Below are positions 19,766 through 28,622 of a DNA stretch of 64,000 bases, one piece after another; position 1 is the stretch's first letter, and every line of letters starts with the position of its first letter. The translations under genes were made by a program, and so were the position numbers. This DNA comes from Acidipila sp. EB88 (GTDB lineage: Bacteria; Acidobacteriota; Terriglobia; Terriglobales; Acidobacteriaceae). The stretch spans positions 1,426,001 through 1,490,000 of the forward strand of contig NZ_QWEV01000005.1 of the NCBI RefSeq assembly GCF_003858395.1, in the 5' to 3' direction. A model generated the notes under the pieces. It ran no database searches, was not told the DNA's origin, and saw only the letters and a program-made list of their open reading frames with translations.

Positions 19766-20532
19766 TTAACCCTGCGGATACGCAGCCGCGATGCGGTCCG
19801 CGCGGAGCTGCATCCACCGGGCAGCCATGTCATGGAGGAGATACAGGTCGCGTCTGCGCGTCCAGGGCTGCCCGGATTCGGCATCGTACGCGGCCGGCAG
19901 CGCCACCTCCGCGGCGACGGCAGCATCCATGCCCCGCGCCTTCGAGGTGGCTACGCAACGCTTGCTGTGGTCGCGATGCGCGACCACGCACACCGTGCCC
20001 AGCTTGCGTGCGCCGGGCCTGTTCGCCAGCGCCACCACGGCCTGCGCCACGCCGTCAGTGCTCAGGTAGGTCACGGTGCCGTCGGCAGCAACCACCGGTT
20101 CGATGGCCGATACATCCGGATGTTTCCCCTTCAGCAGCTTTGCGATCTCCCACTGCGCGTACACGGGGCCGCCGCAATGCTGGGCAACCTGGAGCACGGC
20201 GTCGGCAAGCATCTGGTTGATGGGGCCGGGCTCTGGATGAGAATGCGGTTCGCCGCGGGCTGCCGGGCGGTTGCCGAAATCGTACACCACGATCGAGGCA
20301 AAACTCGCAGCAGGGCGCGTGGCAGCCTGCCACTTGAACCCACGTCCAGCAGCAACGGCGCGAGTTCCTCCGCCACGGCAGCGTCGCCCAGCGCTGCCTG
20401 CAACCTTGCCTGCATGCTGGCGAGCAGCGGCTCCGTCGCCGGTTTGCTCACCCCGGGCTCCACTGCGGTTGCTGCCGCAAACGCCACGCTCGTTGAGAAA
20501 GCCCCGGCCAGAAAGGTGCGACGTGTCTTCAT
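19766..20532 (-). pseudogene. Frameshifted Tat-signal protein, function unknown
   Basis: Two overlapping minus-strand frames together make one protein of about 255 residues. The first (from ATG 20532) opens with a Tat-like signal TRRTFLAGAF and runs to ELAPLLLDVG. A one-base loss near 20337-20340, in a run of G, is needed to continue as FKWQAATRPAASFASIVVYD and then DFGNRPAARGEPHSHPEPGP in the second frame down to 19766. The continued frame ends in a charged region with RRRDLYLLHDMAARWMQLRA. Either a sequencing error or a true inactivation would explain it. No family is recognised. Confidence 0.7.
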
Positions 20533-20711
20533 GATGCCCACGCTACAGTGGGCGTATTATCGCCACGTAAGGGATGCTCCCCGCTGCATCGCAGCCAGCC
20601 TGCAACAGCCGCGCCTGCAGGACTGCGGTAACCGTCAAAGGCGCGCCCAGACCACCCGCGCTGCAGCGCTCCGCTACAATCAAGACAGGCTTTTTCCGAC
20701 GAGGTTTCCCA

Positions 20712-21110
20712 TTGCCGTTGTATGAATATCGCTGCACCGCGTGCGGACATGTGTTTGAAAAGATCCAGAGCTTCAGCGCACCAGACGAGAAGGAATGCCC
20801 CAAGTGCCAGGGTCCCGTGGAGCGGCTGCTTTCCGCGCCTGCGATCCAGTTCAAAGGCTCCGGCTTTTACCTGACGGACTACGGTAAGTCGGGCGGCAGC
20901 TCCAGCAAGGGCGGATCCCCGAATGGATCCCCGTCGAGTTCCGGTTCAGACGCGGGCAGCACGAGCAATAGCGGTGGCTCCAGCGACTCGGGCAAGGGCA
21001 GCTCCGGCACAGGATCGAGCAGCGGCTCGTCCGCGCCTGCCAGTGGCAGCGGAAGCGCAAGCACGCCGGCCTCCGGGAGCAGCACTTCCTCTACGCCGAA
21101 GTCCTCGTAA
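20712..21110 (+). CDS. FmdB-family zinc ribbon protein
   Basis: This 132-residue small protein starts with MPLYEYRCTACGHVFE and has CPKC, together the CxxC...CxxC zinc ribbon of the FmdB family; the family name comes from a putative regulator of formamidase/amidase genes. The ribbon ends near residue 45, after which PAIQFKGSGFYLTDY is the usual family end. The last 75 residues are a Ser/Gly low-complexity tail, much longer than the norm. The start is a TTG at 20712, chosen because the conserved N-terminus begins exactly there and ACGAGG lies seven bases upstream. Confidence 0.88.
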   Translation: MPLYEYRCTACGHVFEKIQSFSAPDEKECPKCQGPVERLLSAPAIQFKGSGFYLTDYGKSGGSSSKGGSPNGSPSSSGSDAGSTSNSGGSSDSGKGSSGTGSSSGSSAPASGSGSASTPASGSSTSSTPKSS

Positions 21111-21153
21111 GCGCCCGGCCGAACCGCTTGCGCCGGCACTGAGCGCGCACAAC

Positions 21154-21186
21154 AAAGCCGCGAGCCTCTGAGAGGCTCGCGGCTTT
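21154..21186. terminator. Bidirectional terminator
   Basis: AAAGCCGCGAGCCTC and its exact complement form a perfect 15-bp stem with a TGA loop. The stem ends in A and T runs on opposite sides, so it can end transcription of both the FmdB gene (plus) and the DUF6496 gene (minus), which converge here. Confidence 0.85.
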
Positions 21187-21217
21187 TGCCTGTTGTGGAA
21201 AGCCGTCCTGTTGCTGC

Positions 21218-21736
21218 CTACCGGCTTGAGGCTTTCTTCACATCTGCCTTCTTGCGGGGCGTGTTCCCAATAACTGTTTTCTTCGCGGTACTCTTTTTTG
21301 CCGGTGTCTTTTTCACGGTCGATGCCTTCTTGGCAACCGTTCCGCGCGCGCCGGCTGCAACCCGCGCCGTGCCCTTCTTCGCTACGGACTTCTTCGCGGG
21401 CACACCTGTTCTTGCCGTGGTCTTTTTCGCCGGCGCCTTCTTCGCGGCGGCTTTGCGTGCGGCGGGCTTCTTCGTCACATTCTTGTTCGTGACGCTCTTT
21501 TTCGCCGGAGCTTTTTTCGCGGAGGTTTTCTTTGCCGTGGATTTATCCGCGGAAGCCGTTCCCGCCGGCGGCGGCGGCATCTTCGCGCCTGCACGCCGCG
21601 CCTCCGAGAGCGCGATGGCAATCGCCTGCTTCGGGTTTGTGACCCTGGCGCCCGAGCCCGACCGCAACTTGCCGGACTCCATTGCCTTGATCTCCTGCTT
21701 TACCAGCGCCTGCGCCTTGGGTCCGTACTTTGCCAT
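21218..21736 (-). CDS. DUF6496 protein with histone H1-like lysine/alanine tail
   Basis: The 172-residue basic protein begins MAKYGPKAQALVKQEIKAME and has NPKQAIAIALSEARRAGAK, both typical of the DUF6496 domain. From about residue 65 it becomes a tail of repeated AKK, APAKK and TAKK units, resembling bacterial histone H1-like proteins, and is likely to bind DNA or RNA by charge. The start is fixed by GGAGGGATCGC directly upstream of ATG 21736. It lies 152 bases after purF in the same direction and ends at the convergent terminator. Confidence 0.8.
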   Translation of the reverse strand: MAKYGPKAQALVKQEIKAMESGKLRSGSGARVTNPKQAIAIALSEARRAGAKMPPPPAGTASADKSTAKKTSAKKAPAKKSVTNKNVTKKPAARKAAAKKAPAKKTTARTGVPAKKSVAKKGTARVAAGARGTVAKKASTVKKTPAKKSTAKKTVIGNTPRKKADVKKASSR

Positions 21737-21888
21737 GCGATCCCTCCATCGAGAGCCGGGCTTACTGCCGGCACGCTGCACCAGCATTGGTGCACCGATA
21801 TCTCTGTCTAGGGTGGATGCACGTTCAACGGAGGGCGGAAGCCTGCAGGGCGCGAGCAGGATGCCGCGCCCGGGGAGCACCAGGCGAG

Positions 21889-23433
21889 CTAGGCGCGCAG
21901 CGCGGGCGCCGGCAGGATCTCGTCCACATCCACCCACTGCGTTGGATACTCGCCCGTGTAACATGCCACGCAGTACTTGCCGCCTTCATCGCCAGCCACC
22001 GCATGCTTCACACCTTCAAGCGAAAGGTAGGCAAGCGAGTCGGCTTCGATGTAGCGGCGGATCTCTTCGACCGAGTTATTGGCCGCGATCAGGTCGCGCT
22101 TGCTCGGGGTATCCACGCCGTAAAAGCATGGCGAAATCGTCGGCGGGCACGAGATACGCAGGTGCACTTCCTTGGCGCCCGCCGCGCGCACCATGCGCAC
22201 AATCTTGCGGCTCGTGGTGCCGCGGATAATCGAGTCGTCGATCAGGATAATGCGCTTGCCCTCGAGCAGGTTGCGCACCGGGTTCAGCTTGAGCCGCACG
22301 CCGAAATCGCGCACCTTCTGCTCCGGCTCGATAAACGTGCGACCCACGTAGTGGTTGCGGATCAGCCCGAACCGGAACGGCAGCTTGGACTCATCGGCAT
22401 AGCCGATCGCCGCAGTCACGCCGGAGTCCGGCACGGGCACCACCAGGTCCGCGTCTACGTGCGACTCGCGCGCCAGCTGGCGCCCCATCGCTTCGCGCGA
22501 ATCCTGCACCCAGCGGCCGTAGATACGCGAGTCAGGTCGTGCAAAGTACACATGCTCAAAAATGCACGAGGCCTGCGGAATGCCCGAGGCATATTGCCGT
22601 GAGGTCACACCGTCCTCCGACACCATGATCAGCTCGCCCGGCGCCACGTCGCGCTCGTACTTGGCATGCAGGAGGTCGAACGCGCAGGTCTCTGAAGCAA
22701 ACACGATCGTGTCGGGGCCGTCGGGATTGGTGATGCGCCCCATCGACAGCGGCCGAAAGCCGCGCGGGTCACGCGCTGCGAAGATGCGATCGCGCGTCAT
22801 CATCACGATCGAGAACGCGCCATCCACCTGCCGCAGCGAGTCCGCAATCGCATCCACCAGCGTCGCTTCTTCCGAGTGCGCAATCAACTGCACGATGATC
22901 TCGGAGTCACTCGTCGTCTGAAAGAACGCGCCCTTGCGCTCGAGCTTTGTGCGCAGATTCCCAAGGTTGATCAGGTTGCCATTGTGCGCAATCGCGATCA
23001 GGCCCTTGGTCGAGTCCACACGGATCGGCTGCGCATTCAGCAGTGCCGAGTCGCCGGTGGTTGAGTAGCGCGTGTGTCCAATGGCCATGCTGCCGGACAG
23101 CTTCTTGAGTACATCTTCCGTGAAGATGTCGGCGACCAGGCCCATGCCCTTGATGTTGGACAGGCTGTTGCCATCAGCGGCAGCGATGCCTGCCGACTCC
23201 TGCCCGCGATGCTGTAACGCATACAGTGACAAATAGACCTGGCGCGCGGCTTCGGGATGTCCAAACACCGCGGCCACGCCACACTCGTCGATGAAGCCAT
23301 CACCAGGCTCGCGCACGCCGTAATGGCTCGCGCTGTCTGTGCCCTGGATCCGGGCAAGCTCTGCGCGTTCTGCCGGCGTGGTTGCATCCGGTGTACCCTC
23401 CATCAGCAAACTGCCCAGCACCCGCTTCTCCAT
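21889..23433 (-). CDS. purF: Amidophosphoribosyltransferase
   Basis: The 514-residue enzyme makes phosphoribosylamine from PRPP and glutamine, the first committed purine step. A propeptide of about 50 residues precedes DECGVAAVFG, where cleavage would expose the nucleophilic Cys. The Ntn glutaminase part has YALQHRGQESAG, and the PRPP loop is IILIDDSIIRGTTSRKIV. Cysteines in SCPPTISPC and YCVACYTGEYP suggest a Bacillus-type iron-sulfur enzyme. Its ATG overlaps the purL stop by one base (TAATG), so the two are likely translationally coupled. Confidence 0.97.
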   Translation of the reverse strand: MEKRVLGSLLMEGTPDATTPAERAELARIQGTDSASHYGVREPGDGFIDECGVAAVFGHPEAARQVYLSLYALQHRGQESAGIAAADGNSLSNIKGMGLVADIFTEDVLKKLSGSMAIGHTRYSTTGDSALLNAQPIRVDSTKGLIAIAHNGNLINLGNLRTKLERKGAFFQTTSDSEIIVQLIAHSEEATLVDAIADSLRQVDGAFSIVMMTRDRIFAARDPRGFRPLSMGRITNPDGPDTIVFASETCAFDLLHAKYERDVAPGELIMVSEDGVTSRQYASGIPQASCIFEHVYFARPDSRIYGRWVQDSREAMGRQLARESHVDADLVVPVPDSGVTAAIGYADESKLPFRFGLIRNHYVGRTFIEPEQKVRDFGVRLKLNPVRNLLEGKRIILIDDSIIRGTTSRKIVRMVRAAGAKEVHLRISCPPTISPCFYGVDTPSKRDLIAANNSVEEIRRYIEADSLAYLSLEGVKHAVAGDEGGKYCVACYTGEYPTQWVDVDEILPAPALRA

Positions 23434-25808
23434 TACGCCGTCACCTCGTGCAGCATCGATTCAAGGGCCACATCCCAGCGATGCCGCAGCCCTGTCACTG
23501 GTTCATCCACCACGGTAGTGCCGTTTACCGCCAGGGTGAACTGCCCCGTCACCGTGGTTCCAATCGCATCAAGCACCAGTCCGCCAGCAGCGGTCACCAC
23601 GGCACGCACCGCCTTGACTGCTTCCGGCGCACAGCTCACAAGCACCTGCGAAGCTCCCTCGTGGAACAGTCGCCACGCTACCGGCAGGTCCGCGCCTTCC
23701 GGCAGGTCTACCTGTACGCCGATGCCACGCTCAAAGCAGCCCTCGGCCAGCGCAACGGCGATGCCGCCATCGGAGATATCGCGCGCACTTGCTACAAGCC
23801 GCTGCTCGGCCAGCGTCGCCAGCACCTTGTGCAGCGCCGCCTCTACGGCAAGGTCAAGAGCGGGCGGCGTGCCCCACAGCTCGCCCAGCACCGTCTTCGC
23901 ATACTCTGACGAGCCAAAGCTTTCCATGCGCTCTTCGATCGTTGCGGTAGAAGCAGGGGCGATCAACAGCACGGACTGGCCTGGCTCTGTAAACCCGGAA
24001 CCCACCGCATTGCCGATTTTCTCCAGGATGCCCACGATGCCCAGCACGGGCGTCGGGTAAATGCCTTCGCCGCGCGTCTCGTTGTAGAGCGAGACATTGC
24101 CGCCGGTGATCGGTGTGCCAAGCACAGTGCAGGCTTCCGCGATGCCGTCGATCGCTGCGGAAAGCTGCGCCATGATCTCGGGCTTCTCCGGATTGCCGAA
24201 GTTCAGGCAGTTGGTCGCCGCTACGGGCGTCGCGCCCGTGCAGGCCACCTTGCGCGCTGCTTCCGCCACTGCATGCTGCGCGCCGAGCTTCGGGTCCAGG
24301 TAGCACCAGCGGCCGTTGCCGTCGAGCGCCATGGCTAAACCACGCTCCGTACCCTTGATGCGCATCAGGCCCTGCTCTGCGCCCGGCCCGTGCACCGTGT
24401 TGGTCTGCACCATGGAGTCGTACTGGTCGTACACCCAGCGCTTGGAGCAGATGTTGCTGGCGCCCAGCAGCAGGCGCAGCGCGCCCGCGCAGTCCTCACG
24501 CTCCATTGCGGAAGCGGGTGCGGTGCGCGATACCGGCGCTATCCACTCACCCACGGGGCGGTGGTAGACCGGCGCGTCATCTGTCAGGCTCTGGTTGGAA
24601 AGATCGGCAACCAGCACGCCATGGTGCCGCACGCGCATGCGGTTTTCGGCGATCACTTCGCCGGCCACCACCGCGTCGAGCCCCCACTTGGCGAACACCT
24701 GCAGCACCTCGCCCTCGCGGCCCTTTTCGGCCACCAGCAGCATGCGCTCCTGCGACTCCGACAGCATGATCTCGTACGAGTTCATGCCGGTTTCGCGCTG
24801 CGGAATCCGGTCCAGTTCTATCTCCACGCCCACGCCGCCACGCGCGCCCATCTCGCAGGTCGAGCACGTCAGCCCGGCTGCGCCCATGTCCTGGATGCCC
24901 AGCACGGCGCCCGTCGCCATCGCCTCGATGCAGCCTTCGAGCAGCAGCTTCTCCATGAAGGGGTCGCCCACCTGCACATTGGGCCGCTTCTGCTCGGAAC
25001 CTTCCTTGAACTCTTCACTCGCCATGGTCGCGCCGTGAATGCCGTCGCGACCAGTCTTGGCGCCGACATAAATCACGGGATTCCCGACACCGGTCGCCTT
25101 GGCATAAAAAATCTCGTCCAGCCGCACCAGGCCGAGTGCAAACGCATTCAGCAGCGGATTGCCCGAGTAGCAGGGCTCGAACCGCGTTTCGCCACCCAGG
25201 TTGGGCACGCCAAAGCAATTGCCGTAATGTGAAACACCGGCGACCACGCCTTCCATCACGGAATGGTTTTTGCGGATCGTCGCCGCATCCGACACCCTGT
25301 CGTGGGCGCCAGCCGTATGGCCGTCTTCAAGCGCGCCGATCGGCTGCTCGCTCAGGGGTCCGAAGCGCAACGAGTCCATCACGGCGAAAGGCCGCGCATT
25401 CATCGTGAAGATGTCGCGCAGAATGCCGCCCACACCAGTCGCCGCACCTTGGAATGGTTCGATGTACGACGGATGATTGTGGGACTCGATCTTGAACGCG
25501 CAGGCCCAGCCGTCGCCCACGTCGATGATGCCGGCATTCTCGCCCGGACCCTGCACCACGCGCGCGCTTTGTGTCGGCAGGCGCTTGAGATGCACACGTG
25601 AGCTTTTGTAGGAGCAGTGCTCACTCCACATGACCGAGTAAATGCCGAGTTCGGTGAGTGACGGAACGCGGCCCATTGCAGTCTCGATCCGCGCGTACTC
25701 GTCGTCTGTGATGGAGTGTTGCTTCAGGAGTGCAGCCGTGATGGTGGTTGGCTGGGGGGTCTCGCGAAGGGCGTTTTCAGGGGCTTCGAAGGGGTCAGTT
25801 TGAGCCAT
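23433..25808 (-). CDS. purL: Phosphoribosylformylglycinamidine synthase subunit PurL
   Basis: The 791-residue protein is the small-type PurL that forms FGAM in purine synthesis and needs the separate PurS and PurQ proteins. Visible blocks include [15 protein letters not shown] near the N-terminus, [44 protein letters not shown] and a C-terminal half repeating the same AIRS-like fold ([27 protein letters not shown]). The start MAQTDPFE at 25808 was chosen over an in-frame site 15 codons upstream; its Shine-Dalgarno is weak. purS and purQ are not in the window. Confidence 0.96.
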   Translation of the reverse strand: MAQTDPFEAPENALRETPQPTTITAALLKQHSITDDEYARIETAMGRVPSLTELGIYSVMWSEHCSYKSSRVHLKRLPTQSARVVQGPGENAGIIDVGDGWACAFKIESHNHPSYIEPFQGAATGVGGILRDIFTMNARPFAVMDSLRFGPLSEQPIGALEDGHTAGAHDRVSDAATIRKNHSVMEGVVAGVSHYGNCFGVPNLGGETRFEPCYSGNPLLNAFALGLVRLDEIFYAKATGVGNPVIYVGAKTGRDGIHGATMASEEFKEGSEQKRPNVQVGDPFMEKLLLEGCIEAMATGAVLGIQDMGAAGLTCSTCEMGARGGVGVEIELDRIPQRETGMNSYEIMLSESQERMLLVAEKGREGEVLQVFAKWGLDAVVAGEVIAENRMRVRHHGVLVADLSNQSLTDDAPVYHRPVGEWIAPVSRTAPASAMEREDCAGALRLLLGASNICSKRWVYDQYDSMVQTNTVHGPGAEQGLMRIKGTERGLAMALDGNGRWCYLDPKLGAQHAVAEAARKVACTGATPVAATNCLNFGNPEKPEIMAQLSAAIDGIAEACTVLGTPITGGNVSLYNETRGEGIYPTPVLGIVGILEKIGNAVGSGFTEPGQSVLLIAPASTATIEERMESFGSSEYAKTVLGELWGTPPALDLAVEAALHKVLATLAEQRLVASARDISDGGIAVALAEGCFERGIGVQVDLPEGADLPVAWRLFHEGASQVLVSCAPEAVKAVRAVVTAAGGLVLDAIGTTVTGQFTLAVNGTTVVDEPVTGLRHRWDVALESMLHEVTA

Positions 25809-25886
25809 GGCGCTGCGCTCATTGTCGCACGCATCGTGAATGCCGGATGACACCGCCGCTCCGCCGCCCCTGCCAGCGCACCCATC

Positions 25887-26843
25887 TTAATCGGCAGCAG
25901 CCACCGCGGCACGCCGTACGGCACGCACGTGGTCCGGCCCTGTGCGGCAGCACCCACCCACCACCTGCGCACCCTGCCTGTACCAATCGCGCGCCAGCGA
26001 CTCATATCCCTGCACATCGGCCACACCGGTCCAGCAGCGATGCTCTGCATCCCAACCCTCGCCAGAGTTTGGGTACGCGAGTAATGGCTTGGCTGTGCCG
26101 GCACGCAGGGCCTGCAGCAATGGCCCGATCAGCGCGGGAGCGGTGCAGTTCACGCCCACTGCCAGCACCGCCGGCACTCCGCCCAGAAAACCTGCGCACT
26201 CCTGCAGAAGCTCGCCATGCGCCGTGTGCGCGGCATCAAGGCAGCAGAATGAAAGCCACGCGCCCGGCTGGGCGGAAGGCGCGTCGCCAGCCACCACGGC
26301 CAGCGCTTCCACGATCGCCCGCGCTTCGGCCAGCGAGGGCAGCGTCTCAAATGCGAGAAGGTCTGCCTCGGTGCCCAGCAGCACCCGGATCCGCTCAGCG
26401 TGAAAGCGCACCAACACCGCGTGCTGCTCTGCTTCGCTGGCAAACCCGTAGTTGCCGTGGAACTCCGCTCCATTGGCCAACGCCGCACCATAGGGGCCGA
26501 GCGAGGCTGCAACCAGAATGCCGGTGCGGCCCGCGCGGGCTTGCACCGCCAGCGCAACCGACCGCCGCAGTGCGTCGGCCGCAGCGCGCTGAGCGTCGGC
26601 AGGCCCAAGGCCCTCGGCTGCAAACCCCATCGACGACACCTGGTAGCTCGCCGTGAGCAGGATGTCGGCGCCGGCCTCCAGGTACGCACGGTGCACCGCC
26701 AGCACCACTCCGGGTGCTTCCACCAGCGCCCGTGCCGACCACAGCGGACCAGCCGTCGCGACGCCATGGCGCTCCAACTCGGTGGCGAGGCCCCCATCCA
26801 GAACCCGGCTGTCGCGAAGATCGAGTGTCGCAAAACTGCGCAT
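25887..26843 (-). CDS. mmuM: Homocysteine S-methyltransferase family protein
   Basis: The 318-residue protein matches the cobalamin-independent betaine/S-methylmethionine-homocysteine methyltransferase fold. It has LDGGLATELERHG at the N-terminus and the zinc ligands in GVNCTAP and GGCCRT near the C-terminus, with ADILLTASYQ and YGFASEAEQHAVLVRFHAERI between. The likely reaction is transfer of a methyl group from S-methylmethionine to homocysteine. The ATG at 26843 lies after AAGAAAGG. It starts 78 bases before purL in the same direction but is probably separate in function. Confidence 0.85.
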   Translation of the reverse strand: MRSFATLDLRDSRVLDGGLATELERHGVATAGPLWSARALVEAPGVVLAVHRAYLEAGADILLTASYQVSSMGFAAEGLGPADAQRAAADALRRSVALAVQARAGRTGILVAASLGPYGAALANGAEFHGNYGFASEAEQHAVLVRFHAERIRVLLGTEADLLAFETLPSLAEARAIVEALAVVAGDAPSAQPGAWLSFCCLDAAHTAHGELLQECAGFLGGVPAVLAVGVNCTAPALIGPLLQALRAGTAKPLLAYPNSGEGWDAEHRCWTGVADVQGYESLARDWYRQGAQVVGGCCRTGPDHVRAVRRAAVAAAD

Positions 26844-27132
26844 GGTGCCTTTCTTCCTCCGCCGCCACGGGGTAAGCCCAAGTCCGGGTAGTTCCAATGT
26901 GGTTCAGGCGCAGCTCGAGTCGACCCATATGCGACTGGATGTCTCGCCATCTTACCCCTTACGCGCTGAATCACTTAGACGCTGGAAGGCCTCAATCAGC
27001 GATCAATACGGTCGGCCTTTAGCGGCAATAAGCCTTGTATTTTGTTCTATTTAACCCTCTTTTTTCTTCCATTTCCGGACAACTCGCGCGCATACTCAAG
27101 CTGTCTTAATGATCCATACGGAGGGCAATGAC

Positions 27133-27333
27133 ATGGTTACAGTGAATGAAGGACAATGCGGGCTCTGCACCCACTTCGGTGAGCACAACAAGGGACCTCA
27201 GCTGGTGGAAATTCTCAGCACCCACCAGGCTGCAGAAACCCTGGTGACCGACTGCGGCCACCCCAAGCTGGAAGGCCTGCACCTGCGCGTGACCCCGGTC
27301 AGCGGCTGCGACGGGTTCGAGAAGGCCGCCTAG
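27133..27333 (+). CDS. Small cysteine-containing protein, unknown function
   Basis: The 66-residue protein has four or five cysteines, in CGLCTHFGEH, VTDCGHP and VSGCDGFEKAA, suggesting a metal site. GGAGGG sits seven bases before the ATG at 27133; an in-frame ATG eight codons upstream (27109) is less well placed. There is no signal peptide. It is not assigned to a named family. Confidence 0.7.
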   Translation: MVTVNEGQCGLCTHFGEHNKGPQLVEILSTHQAAETLVTDCGHPKLEGLHLRVTPVSGCDGFEKAA

Positions 27334-27471
27334 CTTCGACGCTCTTGCACCCCGGGGAGCTCACATCCGACAGCTCCCCGCAACGCCCGGAAGCGTATCG
27401 TGGCCTCTGCCCTAGCAAAATAGTGCGGGCTGGGAGTGAGACCCATGCTCACTCTCCCCTGGCGGTCCAAC

Positions 27472-27500
27472 TTCAAATTGAGCCGTAGCTCTGCTACACT
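27472..27500 (+). promoter_or_regulatory. Candidate promoter of tRNA-Pro
   Basis: TTCAAA at 27472-27477 and TACACT at 27495-27500 are spaced by 17 bases, a plausible sigma70 promoter. It lies 57 bases before the first base of the tRNA, leaving a short 5' leader. Confidence 0.35.
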
Positions 27501-27557
27501 CGAAACTGTTCGCCAACGCCCTACCAGGAGCGTTGTTTCATGTGCGAACACACGGAT

Positions 27558-27634
27558 CGGGGAGTGGCTCAGCCTGGTAGAGCACCTGGTTCGGGACCAG
27601 GGGGTCGGAGGTTCGAATCCTCTCTCCCCGACCA
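27558..27634 (+). tRNA. tRNA-Pro(CGG)
   Basis: The 77-base cloverleaf has acceptor CGGGGAG paired with CTCCCCG, anticodon arm CCTGG-TTCGGGA-CCAGG giving anticodon CGG, T-arm loop TTCGAAT and an encoded CCA end. It is intact and is the 5' border of the putative island; its 3' half recurs in degraded form near 36.5 kb. Confidence 0.95.
27594..27634 (+). repeat. Direct repeat (attachment-like), left copy
   Basis: This part of the tRNA, from the anticodon stem to the CCA, recurs at 36496-36534. GGACCAGGGGGTC and GAGGTTCGAATCCTCT are exact matches in both copies. Confidence 0.7.
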
Positions 27635-27642
27635 TTAAGCTA

Positions 27643-27912
27643 TTACGAAACAAACGATTTAGGTAACACAGGCCACCCCATCCAGGGTGGCTTTTTTCGG
27701 TACGTTCGGTACACCCCAGGGAATGTGAAACCGACACCGCATTTCTCCGCCCACTCCCGGCGCAACGCGAGGTCCTCCCGGTCCCTGTTGTAGCGGTCCG
27801 ACATCATCTCGTTCGCGTGCCCAGTCCCGCACTTGCATAGTCCCTCAAAACACCCAGTGCGGTTTCTCAGGTGCGTGTCCCGGAACTGCCGGGAGGCGTG
27901 ACTGCCGGCTTT
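27643..27912 (-). pseudogene. C-terminal remnant of a tyrosine recombinase (phage-type integrase)
   Basis: A 90-codon minus-strand fragment directly inside the island reads as an integrase C-terminus. It has the HxxR box (HASR at fragment residues 5-8), a GH pair in GTGHANEMMSDRYNR with the tyrosine nucleophile (fragment residue 41), and a tail ALRREWAEKCGVGF. A stop codon at 27913-27915 lies in the same frame before HASR, and no N-terminal half is found upstream. It ends eight bases from the tRNA 3' end. The gene was not in the six-frame list because no start codon remains; it is a decayed integrase. Confidence 0.75.
27672..27697 (+). terminator. Rho-independent terminator after tRNA-Pro
   Basis: GCCACCC and GGGTGGC form a stem, followed by six T residues. 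It ends tRNA-Pro transcription and overlaps the last codons of the integrase remnant on the other strand. A similar hairpin follows the degraded tRNA copy at 36.57 kb. Confidence 0.8.
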
Positions 27913-28622
27913 TTAGTCCCCTGTTGCCCCGTTCACATGCTCTGCCTCCTTCAGCAGGGTGCAGTTGGCGCTTGAGGATGTTGGTTGAATGGGTACGGAC
28001 TTGGGCCAGCAGTTTTTCGTCGATATAAAGCCGGGTCGATCACATCACGCGAAGGCGACGCGCCAGCCTAAATCAAGAGGATCTAGACACGGCAGACGAA
28101 GCGGCAAGGAGGTGTGGTTTGGCTGCTTGTCTTCGCGATCTTCGTGTCGGGTGCACGCCGGTCATGCCCGTGAGTAGAGAGGGCTGTCCTACGTGTACAC
28201 CTCTGCAGTGGCCCACTATGAGCGGCGAGAACTTGAACGTCGAGTACGTTGGGCTGGTGCCGATGATCCAGGACATGCTTGCTTCGTGCACCCGTGGTAG
28301 TGGTGCGCGATGGATGGTGGGAAAGCACTGCCGATGGTAGCCGACTGATCACGCCAGAGGTTCGGTGTTGAAGAGAAGGGAGATCACACGCTTCGCAATC
28401 GCAGGCTCGTGGCTTACATGCACAGCGGCAATCCGAACTTCGGGAGAGAGCGATATCACGCCGGTCGAGCGTGCTCTGGGATGGCCGCCGTAGTCACACT
28501 AGTCCGCGCGTACTGCTCATGCGGGTAGCGTCTCGATCTGCGGTACTTACAAGCAGGCCCCTAGGTGAATAAGGACTCACTGTTCCGTTTGCACGCGCAC
28601 CTGATCAACCGGGGCACAGTCT
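27913..28622. other. Stretch with no recognisable gene
   Basis: About 700 bases hold only short frames with no known domain. One short minus-strand frame near 28.35-28.5 kb reads SLSPEVRIAAVHVSHEPA and ends in a stop near 28347. It may be a gene remnant. The stretch is less GC-rich than its surroundings, which fits transferred DNA. Confidence 0.35.

Noticed and set aside
27330-27737. Minus-strand frame of 135 codons with GERGFEPPTPWSRTRCSTRL
   Set aside because: It is the familiar antisense reading of a tRNA gene, here tRNA-Pro, and has no coding support.
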